Shown piece after piece: positions 1-4,874 of a stretch of 5,359 nt of DNA. Each line of letters opens with the position of its first letter. The stretch's first letter is position 1. The notes beneath the pieces are model-generated. The model was not told the origin of the DNA. It was given only the letters and a program-made list of their open reading frames with translations, and searched no databases. Position numbers and translations under genes: made by a program. Origin of the DNA: CAYSLA01 sp964431685 (GTDB taxonomy: Bacteria > Armatimonadota > UBA5829); assembly GCA_964431685.1 (NCBI GenBank), contig CAYSLA010000207.1:1-5359 (forward strand). The letters run 5' to 3'.

Positions 1-1535
1 CAGTCTATCAGAGGACTCCAATTCACACTGGTACTGATTCCGGGGGGAAGGTCATGGGCAGTACAAACCCAGATCGTCTTCGTTTGCATGTACTGGTTCA
101 TTGCTTCTGTTCCGTTGTCACGTGCCAGTGAGCCTGAGCGCCTGTAGCCTCCGAACGGCGTCTTGATATCGCCCTCTGAGAAACCGTTCACCGAGACTGT
201 CCCACAGGGTAGTTGACGAGCCATGTGTATGGCGCGATCGATGTCGCGAGTGAACACTGTTGCGTGAAGCCCATAGTCTGTGTCACACGCAATCCGGAGG
301 GCTTCCTCCAGGCCATTCACTGCGAGTACTCCCAGCACAGGCCCGAATATCTCCTCGCGCGCAATCGTCATGTCCGGTGTCACGCCTGCGAACACAGTCG
401 GCTCAACGAAGAAGCCTGGCTTTCTTGTAGTGCCTCCCGTGACTAAGCGAGCACCTCCCGCCTTCCCTTGTTCGATGTAACCCATCACGCGAGACTGATG
501 TTCTGCAGTCACCATTGGGCCCATATCTGTCTCCGGGTCCAACGGGTCACCAAGGCGATAGGATTGCGCGCGGATCGTGATCCGTTCAACGAATTCATCG
601 ACCAGTCTGGCATCGACCAGTTGGCGCATGTTGGCTGAACAATTCTGCCCGCCGTTCCAGAAAGCCGAATTCGCAGCATGCTCAATCAGGGCGTCGTTGA
701 GATCAGCGTCGTCAAGCACAATGAAAGGGCTCTTGCCCCCCATTTCCAGGCCTATCGTCTTCAGGTTGCTTTCTGCTGCATAACGCAGAAAACAGGCTCC
801 AACCTCTGTTGAGCCGGTAAAGGAGACGGCATCGATATCCGGGTGCCTTCCAACTGCCTGACCGGTGGTTTCACCCATGCCGGGAACGACATTCAGCACG
901 CCATCCGGGAGTCCCGCTTCCTGTGCAAGCTCAGCCAATCGCAGGGTTGTGAGTGGAGTCTGCTCAGCCGGCTTCACCAGCACCGAACACCCGGCTGCCA
1001 GCGCAGGAGCAAGCTTCCATGCGGCCATCAGCAGCGGAAAATTCCACGGCAATACCAGGCCAACCACACCGATCGGTTCCTTCACAATCAATGCGAGTGC
1101 ATCTTCACCTGTGGGAGCAACCTTATCGAATCTCTTGTCAATGAGCTCTGCATACCATTGAAAGAAACCGGGCACCTCGGTACCAATCTCATGCAGACAG
1201 TCGGTGATGGTCTTGCCACTGTCGATACTCTCCAGAACGGCCAGTTCACGGGCATTCGCACGAACCAGGTCAGCCAGACGCAACAGCGTCTCCTTACGTG
1301 CTTCGGGTGCAATCCTTGACCACTTGCCCGCCTTGAATACACGCCTGGCTGCTCTGACGGCACGGTCAACATCCGCACAGCCGCAATGCGCCACTTCTGT
1401 GATGGGTTCTTCCGTCGCAGGATTCACTGTCTGGAACGTGGCTCCATCGGCCGCAGCACAAGGTGCACCATCGATGAATGCCAGATTCCCGATTGTGAGC
1501 GTGCTGGCGATGTCGTGCGCTTCAGTCTTAGTCAT
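1..1535 (-). CDS. Aldehyde dehydrogenase, PuuC-like (C-terminal end cut by window edge)
   Basis: This gene encodes an NAD(P)+-dependent aldehyde dehydrogenase, a soluble enzyme that oxidises aldehydes to carboxylic acids. Reading the minus strand from ATG 1535-1533, the frame stays open for 511 codons to the window edge. All the family hallmarks are in order: PWNFP with Asn165, FTGSTEVG in the cofactor-binding domain, LEMGGKS with the general base Glu264, GQNCS with the catalytic Cys299, EEIFGPV, and near the end GDIKTPFGGYRRSG followed by KTIWV. The N-terminal half and the GDIxTPFGG/KTIW ending resemble PuuC (gamma-glutamyl-gamma-aminobutyraldehyde dehydrogenase) more than other subfamilies, but the substrate cannot be read from sequence. 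About 20 residues follow KTIWV without a stop, slightly more than usual; the last two bases read TG, so a stop may lie just outside. An in-frame stop at 1556-1554 limits the start; GTG at 1547 is the only alternative I see. A weak purine-rich GAGTGAAAG precedes the ATG. It is divergent from the darT cassette and probably unrelated to it. Confidence 0.93.
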   Translation of the reverse strand, partial: MTKTEAHDIASTLTIGNLAFIDGAPCAAADGATFQTVNPATEEPITEVAHCGCADVDRAVRAARRVFKAGKWSRIAPEARKETLLRLADLVRANARELAVLESIDSGKTITDCLHEIGTEVPGFFQWYAELIDKRFDKVAPTGEDALALIVKEPIGVVGLVLPWNFPLLMAAWKLAPALAAGCSVLVKPAEQTPLTTLRLAELAQEAGLPDGVLNVVPGMGETTGQAVGRHPDIDAVSFTGSTEVGACFLRYAAESNLKTIGLEMGGKSPFIVLDDADLNDALIEHAANSAFWNGGQNCSANMRQLVDARLVDEFVERITIRAQSYRLGDPLDPETDMGPMVTAEHQSRVMGYIEQGKAGGARLVTGGTTRKPGFFVEPTVFAGVTPDMTIAREEIFGPVLGVLAVNGLEEALRIACDTDYGLHATVFTRDIDRAIHMARQLPCGTVSVNGFSEGDIKTPFGGYRRSGSLARDNGTEAMNQYMQTKTIWVCTAHDLPPGISTSVNWSPLID

Positions 1536-1791
1536 CGAGACTTTCACTCTGGCCTACTCATTACTTCTGCTGAGAGCGTCGGGAGAGTTCGGGAAGCCAA
1601 CCCCGTCGAATGACTGCGTCTGTCGGTGAAACCAGGCCAGCGGCACGGGCGAAGTGGCCGGTTGTCGGAGCGGGGCGACGCTGGGCATGTTCATGACTTT
1701 AGCGTATCCCTTCCATCGGTTCAACGGACTCCTGGGACAAAGCGACATGGACAAGCCAACCAGTCTCGTTGCGGCTCCGCCGCGGCTAGCG

Positions 1792-1906
1792 CAGAACCCA
1801 GAACTCCGGCCTCCGGCCGGCTGGTTTGCCCCGGTATCGTCCGCTGTCCGGCCGACGCAGAACCCAGAACTCAGAACGCAGAACTCAGAACCCAGAACCC
1901 AGAACG
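1792..1906. repeat. (CAGAACN) heptamer tandem repeat, two clusters
   Basis: Two contiguous heptamers at 1792-1805 (CAGAACC, CAGAACT) and seven contiguous heptamers at 1858-1906 (ending in C, T, G, T, C, C, G) share the core CAGAAC; only the seventh base varies. The 52 bases between the clusters are GC-rich and include a perfect 6-bp stem with a 3-base loop at 1806-1820. GC-rich dyads lie just outside both clusters. The strict 7-bp phase, which is not a multiple of three, argues against a coding origin. Such an array is compatible with a slippage-prone microsatellite or with part of a larger dispersed intergenic repeat; no function can be read from it. Confidence 0.85.
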
Positions 1907-1921
1907 CGCTCCGCGAGCCGC

Positions 1922-1979
1922 GCGGTGTCCCCGGAATTCGAACCTGGGAGCAAGTTGGGTGTGGCGTCCCTGGAATTCA
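1922..1979 (+). repeat. Left-flank pair of GTGTGGTGTCCC-type repeats
   Basis: Two imperfect direct copies of one motif lie 39 bases apart: GGTGTCCCCGGAATTC at 1924-1939 and GGCGTCCCTGGAATTC at 1963-1978, both ending in GGAATTC. The second copy extends upstream to GTGTGGCGTCCC (1959-1970), which matches 11 of 12 bases of the right arm of the inverted repeat at 4860-4874. The same family therefore occurs on both sides of the darT/darG cassette. Motifs of the form GTGTCCCCGAATT resemble repeats I associate with REP-associated tyrosine transposase elements, but no transposase is in this window, so that link is inference from memory. Confidence 0.6.
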
Positions 1980-2014
1980 GCACAGGATTGAATCGGATGC
2001 GTTGTCCCTCGAAT

Positions 2015-2046
2015 GTAATCTGAGGCTGTACGCAGTGCAGGATTAC
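2015..2046 (+). promoter_or_regulatory. Dyad upstream of darT; possible operator or leader hairpin
   Basis: GTAATC at 2015-2020 and GATTAC at 2041-2046 are perfect inverted repeats. A one-base bulge allows two more pairs (TG with CA), and a nested CTG-TACG-CAG stem sits inside at 2026-2035. The dyad ends immediately before GAGG (2047-2050), the only ribosome-binding-like sequence ahead of the first darT. It could be an autoregulatory operator or an RNA hairpin affecting access to that site. The stem is short and may be chance. Confidence 0.3.
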
Positions 2047-2063
2047 GAGGTATTCTACTGGCA

Positions 2064-2672
2064 GTGACGCGCGAACAGCTGACACTGCTCCACTACATCA
2101 CTCACGCGGCCAATGTCCGGTCTATCCTCGAGCGCGGCATTCTGTCGTACAACCGCGCCAGTGTGATTTCTCACGAGTCGATTGCCATGGCCGAGGTTCA
2201 GGAGTTGAGGACTTGGAAAGCTACCCCTGGAAAGCGCCGTCTCCACAGCTATGCGAATCTCTACTTCAATGCCCGGAATCCCATGCTTCTCAAGAGGCGC
2301 GACATGCGTGGCAGCTGCTGTGTGTTGCGTGTTGATTCTGCGGTGCTCGACCTCCCGGGCGTATACGTTACGAATGGAAATGCTGCCAGTCGCGAGACGG
2401 TCTTCGAACTCGCTGCGGAAGGACTACGGATAGTGGATTATGCGCTGACCTACGCGCACAGCTGGTATGACAACGACGCAGAGGTATGCGCATCACGCAA
2501 GAGGGCCGTGTGTGCAGAGGTGCTGGTTCCAGACAAGATACCTCCTGAGCACATCATTGATGCCGTGGTGTGTTCTCAGGATGCGTCAGCCCGGTTGAGG
2601 AGTCTGGCGCCGCGGCTGCAAGTAGTCGTGGATCCCAACCTCTTCTTCGACGACTGGTATGGCTCGCTATGA
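2064..2672 (+). CDS. darT: DarT-family DNA ADP-ribosyltransferase toxin, first copy
   Basis: The product is a 202-residue DarT (DUF4433) toxin. The family uses NAD+ to attach ADP-ribose to a base, typically thymidine, in single-stranded DNA, which blocks replication unless DarG reverses it. Visible marks are the N-terminal LHYIT (8-13) followed by NVRSILERGILS (17-28), which fits the family's H-x-T-x-x-N-x-x-SIL-x-x-G-LL pattern; the YANLYFNARNPML segment (63-75), equivalent to the NPRSPM region with Arg71; and CAEVLVPD with Glu152, the likely catalytic glutamate. Length is typical. The frame is closed upstream by TAA at 2016-2018, so GTG 2064 is the best start; it puts nine residues before the histidine, as in the second copy. 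CTG 2058 is a less likely alternative, better spaced from GAGG at 2047-2050. A weak start suits a toxin. A 288-bp gap separates it from the next darT. Activity is inferred. Confidence 0.88.
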   Translation: MTREQLTLLHYITHAANVRSILERGILSYNRASVISHESIAMAEVQELRTWKATPGKRRLHSYANLYFNARNPMLLKRRDMRGSCCVLRVDSAVLDLPGVYVTNGNAASRETVFELAAEGLRIVDYALTYAHSWYDNDAEVCASRKRAVCAEVLVPDKIPPEHIIDAVVCSQDASARLRSLAPRLQVVVDPNLFFDDWYGSL

Positions 2673-2960
2673 CCGTCGTCAGCGACGACCTCGTTGAACT
2701 GGGTGCTCTAGGGGATAGGCGTTCGTGTTCAAATCCGGGGACTAGATTGGCGGTCGGATGAACGGCTGCGTCCGGCAAGTACCGGTTCCAAGCCCGGGAT
2801 CGAGTGGAGTCCAGTAGTCCGGGTGTGCCGAGACGGGGTACATTCGATCCAGGTTGTCTCGGTGACAGCCCGGGCTCGAGTACGAGGCGCACCTGTTGTC
2901 GTAGGATGCCACCAGCACTGTGTCTCCGCTCTGTACCGAGGCTGCAAAGCGGGGTATCCT
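2673..2960. other. Inter-toxin spacer, no gene recognised
   Basis: The 288 bases between the two toxins are unusually long for a toxin-antitoxin operon and hold no gene I can support. I looked for remains of a darG, which would be expected if a complete darT-darG pair had been duplicated, and found no macrodomain-like peptide in the frames I checked. The spacer starts with a small hairpin right after the darT stop (GTCGTC-AGC-GACGAC, 2675-2689) that lacks a T-run, so it is not a standard terminator. Further on there are a short direct repeat and a 7-bp inverted repeat. A promoter for the second darT could lie here but none is evident. Confidence 0.55.
2791..2881. repeat. Short direct repeat pair enclosing an inverted repeat
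   Basis: AGCCCGGGATCGAGT (2791-2805) and AGCCCGGGCTCGAGT (2867-2881) differ at one of 15 bases and begin 76 bases apart. Between them CCGAGAC (2828-2834) and GTCTCGG (2856-2862) form a perfect 7-bp inverted repeat with a 21-base loop, extendable by two G-T pairs. Together they suggest a small structured element or the scar of a short duplication between the toxin genes. The repeats are short and GC-rich, so a chance origin remains possible. Confidence 0.45.
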
Positions 2961-2966
2961 ATGTCA
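2951..2966 (+). promoter_or_regulatory. Ribosome-binding region of the second darT, homologous to the first darT leader
   Basis: CGGGGTATCCTATGTC before the second toxin aligns with CGAGGTATTCTACTGGC (2046-2062) before the first, with few differences and a one-base gap. The purine core is GGGG here and GAGG there. The similarity extends beyond the coding region, so the toxin genes probably arose by duplication together with their translation-initiation region. In this alignment ATG 2961 corresponds to CTG 2058, and ATG 2967 to GTG 2064. Confidence 0.5.
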
Positions 2967-3557
2967 ATGGACCGCAGGGAACTGAGAGAGTTGCACTACA
3001 TCACTCCCATAAGCAACGTGCCTTCGATTCTGGCACTAGGCATTCTCTCGCACAATCGGGCGGCGGGAGTGTTCCATCGGACGGTGGCCATGTCCGAGAT
3101 TCAGGGACGCCGAGCTAGGAAGGCAGTTCCGGGAGGTCGCCGACTACATGACTATGTGAACCTGTACGTAACGTCACGCAATCCGATGATGTTCAAGCGG
3201 CACCTCGAACACGAGAAGTTGTGTGTCCTGCGGGTTGACACGGAAGTGCTCGATCTACCAAATGTGGTAGTCACGGATCGCAATGCGGCGAGTGACTATG
3301 CGCTATTCAAACCAGCTCCTGGTGGCCTTGACATCATTGATGCGGCGCTCACTTTCGCTGAGTATTGGACTGACGCGAATGAGCTTGTACAATGGCAGAA
3401 GAAGTCCGCGAAGTGTGCCGAGGTGCTCGTGCCCGACTCTGTTGGACCCGAGTACGTGTGCGGAGTCTATGTCTCGTGCCCGCTTTCACTTCGGGCGATG
3501 GAGCTCTCGTGTCCCTCCGTGGGCGTCTCCATTGACCGACACCTGTTCTTCCTGTAG
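2961..3557 (+). CDS. darT: DarT-family DNA ADP-ribosyltransferase toxin, second copy
   Basis: This 198-residue protein is a second DarT (DUF4433) toxin and a clear paralogue of the first, roughly half identical by eye over their whole length. The same blocks appear in the same order: LHYIT (11-15), NVPSILALGILSHNRA (19-34), YVNLYVTSRNPM (65-76) with Arg73, CVLRVDTEVLDLP (88-100), DRNAAS (106-111), and KCAEVLVPD (151-159) with Glu154, the likely catalytic residue. It should likewise ADP-ribosylate a base in single-stranded DNA. ATG 2961 is chosen because GGGG at 2951-2954 lies six bases before it; ATG 2967 is the alternative and aligns with the first copy's GTG, leaving nine residues before the conserved histidine. 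The frame continues upstream to 2823, but that extension resembles nothing. Its stop is nine bases before darG, so the two are probably cotranslated; this is the canonical darT-darG pair. The two toxins differ most between the RNPM block and the middle, and near the C-terminus. Confidence 0.9.
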   Translation: MSMDRRELRELHYITPISNVPSILALGILSHNRAAGVFHRTVAMSEIQGRRARKAVPGGRRLHDYVNLYVTSRNPMMFKRHLEHEKLCVLRVDTEVLDLPNVVVTDRNAASDYALFKPAPGGLDIIDAALTFAEYWTDANELVQWQKKSAKCAEVLVPDSVGPEYVCGVYVSCPLSLRAMELSCPSVGVSIDRHLFFL

Positions 3558-3561
3558 GGGA
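3556..3561 (+). promoter_or_regulatory. Strong ribosome-binding site of darG overlapping the darT stop
   Basis: AGGGGA overlaps the TAG stop codon (3555-3557) of the second darT and lies five bases before the darG ATG at 3567. It is the best Shine-Dalgarno-like sequence in the cassette. The overlap favours translational coupling, so antitoxin is made whenever the second toxin is made, and the stronger site with an ATG start fits an excess of antitoxin over toxin. Confidence 0.6.
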
Positions 3562-3566
3562 CTGTC

Positions 3567-4682
3567 ATGGTGATTGTCAAGACTGGTGACATGTTCGAGT
3601 CCGATGCTCAGACATTGGTCAACACGGTCAACTGCGTTGGTGTGATGGGAGCTGGCATCGCATTGGAGTTTCGGAAGCGCTTTCCAGACATGTATGAGGA
3701 GTATGTGAGGCGGTGTCAGATGCACCTGGTGCGTCTGGGCGAACCCTACCTGTACCGACGGTTGTTGCCGCCTTGGGTTCTGAATTTCCCGACCAAACAG
3801 GATTGGCGCTCCGTTTCCCGGTTGGACGACATCGTCAGGGGACTTGCCTATCTGTCGCAGCATGTTCGCGAATGGGGTATTACTTCTCTGGCAGTGCCGC
3901 CTCTTGGCTGCGGCCAAGGCCAACTGGAGTGGCGTGTCGTTGGCCCCACCCTATACCGGCATCTCAAGGCACTGGCAATTCCGGTCGAGTTGTACGCGCC
4001 CTTTGGCACGCCACATGATGAGTTGCAGCCGGAGTACCTTGACCGAGGCATTGATTTGGTGCCTGCTGTCGCACCGGAGGACCGTGTCGGACCTGGATGG
4101 GCCGTTGTGGTTGAGATACTTAGACGTGTTGAGGCTGAGCGCTTCCATTGGCCCATCGGGCGCACATCTTTTCAGAAGATTGCCTACTTCGCTACCAAGT
4201 CGGGCATCCCAACCGGGCTCAAGTACGAGCGCGGAAGCTATGGCCCTTTCGCAGCCGATCTGAAGAAGCGCGTTAGCGCCCTCGTGAACAATGGCATGAT
4301 TTGCGAGGAGTCGACTGGCCGTATGCTGGCGATTCGCACCGGACCGACGTTCGAGGATGCGCGCCGGGCGTATGCAGATTCGATTGAACAATGGTCCTCC
4401 GCTATCGATAGGGTTTCCCAACTCTTCATGCGAATGCAGACCACGCAGGCCGAAGTGGCTGCCACAGTCCATTTCGTCGCCGAGCAGCGCAAGGTACAGG
4501 GACACAGACTCACAGAAGAGGACTTGCTCGCTGACGTCATGCTGTGGAAGCAACGGCGGAGACCGCCGCTGTCGGACGCAGACGTTGCAGCGGCGGTTCG
4601 CAATCTCAATGCGCTCCACTGGATTGACGCCAAGCCCAGCGACGACCTTCCCTTGGCTGAGGATGACTTGCTCCGAGTGTGA
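3567..4682 (+). CDS. darG: DarG antitoxin: DNA ADP-ribosyl glycohydrolase macrodomain with C-terminal toxin-binding domain
   Basis: The 371-residue product is a full-length DarG. Residues 1 to about 155 form a macrodomain: GDMFESDAQTLVNTVNCVG (7-25), VMGAGIALEF (26-35), NFPTKQDWR (73-81) and VPPLGCGQGQLEW (110-122). In DarG the macrodomain hydrolyses ADP-ribose from DNA; the lysine of the NFPTK motif, Lys77 here, matches the catalytic lysine known from studied members. From about residue 170 there is a second, mainly helical domain with TSFQKIAYFATKSG and YERGSYGPFAADL, the pattern of the DarG C-terminal domain, which blocks the toxin directly. The strong ribosome-binding site and ATG start support the chosen start. 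It is the only antitoxin gene in the window, so it presumably neutralises both toxins. Its stop (4680-4682) overlaps the beginning of a darT-like remnant. Identification of both domains is secure; cross-protection against the first darT is inference. Confidence 0.93.
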   Translation: MVIVKTGDMFESDAQTLVNTVNCVGVMGAGIALEFRKRFPDMYEEYVRRCQMHLVRLGEPYLYRRLLPPWVLNFPTKQDWRSVSRLDDIVRGLAYLSQHVREWGITSLAVPPLGCGQGQLEWRVVGPTLYRHLKALAIPVELYAPFGTPHDELQPEYLDRGIDLVPAVAPEDRVGPGWAVVVEILRRVEAERFHWPIGRTSFQKIAYFATKSGIPTGLKYERGSYGPFAADLKKRVSALVNNGMICEESTGRMLAIRTGPTFEDARRAYADSIEQWSSAIDRVSQLFMRMQTTQAEVAATVHFVAEQRKVQGHRLTEEDLLADVMLWKQRRRPPLSDADVAAAVRNLNALHWIDAKPSDDLPLAEDDLLRV

Positions 4683-4683
4683 G

Positions 4684-4773
4684 TTGGGTCGCGTGCTCTA
4701 CTACATGGCGCCGATGGCCAACGATCAAACCATTGCCGCCTTGGGAATCCTCTCCAATAGCTGGTTCGTATAG
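4684..4773 (+). pseudogene. N-terminal remnant of a third darT-like gene
   Basis: Directly after darG the plus-strand frame reads LGRVLYYMAPMANDQTIAAL and then GILSNSWFV before TAG at 4771-4773. This aligns without gaps to the start of the second toxin: YYMAPMANDQTIAALGILSNS against HYITPISNVPSILALGILSHN, ten of 21 residues identical with several conservative changes, including the invariant Asn and the ALGILS block. It is therefore likely the first 25-30 residues of a further DarT homologue. All catalytic regions are missing, so it cannot be active. TTG 4684 is taken as the left limit because it follows the darG stop; GTG 4693, giving MLYYM, is another possible start. The frame ends exactly where the inverted-repeat element begins, and no darT-like sequence resumes beyond it. 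The first residue equals Tyr where His is expected, so it may have been diverged before truncation. A chance match is possible for so short a stretch but is made unlikely by its position and alignment. Confidence 0.62.
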
Positions 4774-4874
4774 GGACACCACACTTGTTCTTACAGCACC
4801 AAAGCTACACCCGTGTCTCTATGGTTACTGGGCAGGGATCTCCGAACGTGAACGTGAATCAAGTGTGGTGTCCC
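4773..4874. repeat. Inverted-repeat element with perfect 15-bp arms (MITE- or REP-like)
   Basis: GGGACACCACACTTG (4773-4787) and CAAGTGTGGTGTCCC (4860-4874) are perfect inverted repeats of 15 bp separated by 72 bases. The interior encodes nothing recognisable; it ends with a direct repeat GAACGTGAACGTGAA (4844-4858). The arms contain the same GTGTGGTGTCCC motif found at 1922-1979 on the other side of the darT/darG cassette. The size (102 bp), terminal inversion and lack of coding capacity fit a non-autonomous element or a paired REP-like sequence mobilised elsewhere in the genome. The loop is too long, and a T-run is absent, for an intrinsic terminator, although a long stem between convergent genes could still slow transcription. 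No target-site duplication is obvious. Confidence 0.7.

Larger units (their letters stand above)
1536..2063. other. Intergenic stretch between the aldehyde dehydrogenase and the first darT
   Basis: No convincing gene is present. Open frames here code for repetitive peptides dictated by the heptamer repeats or have no recognisable domain. From 1556 to about 1770 I see nothing beyond unremarkable sequence. From about 1771 to 1925 the DNA is GC-rich with short palindromes such as GCGG/CCGC, CCGGCC-TCC-GGCCGG (1806-1820) and GCTC-CGC-GAGC (1908-1918), around two clusters of a heptamer repeat. From 1922 to 1980 lie two copies of a GTGTCCC motif, and 2015-2046 is a dyad before darT. The divergent promoters of the aldehyde dehydrogenase and of the toxin operon should lie here, but I could not find a -35/-10 pair with acceptable spacing for either. 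Confidence 0.6.

Noticed and set aside
1554..1754. A 66-codon minus-strand frame upstream of the aldehyde dehydrogenase.
   Set aside because: No recognisable family and no good start signal; its length is expected by chance in GC-rich DNA.
1792..1906. Possible CRISPR array because of regularly repeated units.
   Set aside because: Units are seven bases long and contiguous, with no spacers and no cas genes.
1626..2067. Open frames of 121 and 137 codons across the left intergenic region.
   Set aside because: They run through the heptamer repeats, giving peptides such as repeated AEPRTQN, have no domain signal and no good ribosome-binding site.
2675..2689. Terminator hairpin right after the first darT.
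   Set aside because: The stem is only six pairs with a three-base loop and is not followed by a T-run.
2725..2850. Three T-loop-like strings (GTTCAAATCC, GTTCCAAGCC, ATTCGATCC) suggesting tRNA genes or remnants in the inter-toxin spacer.
   Set aside because: The bases flanking the first string do not form the T stem (only two or three of five positions pair), and I found no matching D arm, anticodon arm or acceptor stem.
2823..2960. An extended N-terminus of 46 residues for the second DarT, starting at 2823.
   Set aside because: The extension overlaps the structured spacer, has no similarity to DarT, and the homologous leader and ribosome-binding sequence place the start at 2961 or 2967.
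3951..4619. A 222-codon minus-strand frame opposite darG.
   Set aside because: It lies antisense to the clearly conserved C-terminal half of DarG and its peptide shows no domain; it is a shadow of the codon bias on the other strand.
4773..4874. Intrinsic terminator between the convergent genes.
   Set aside because: The 72-base loop and lack of a T-run do not fit an intrinsic terminator; a repeat element is the better reading.
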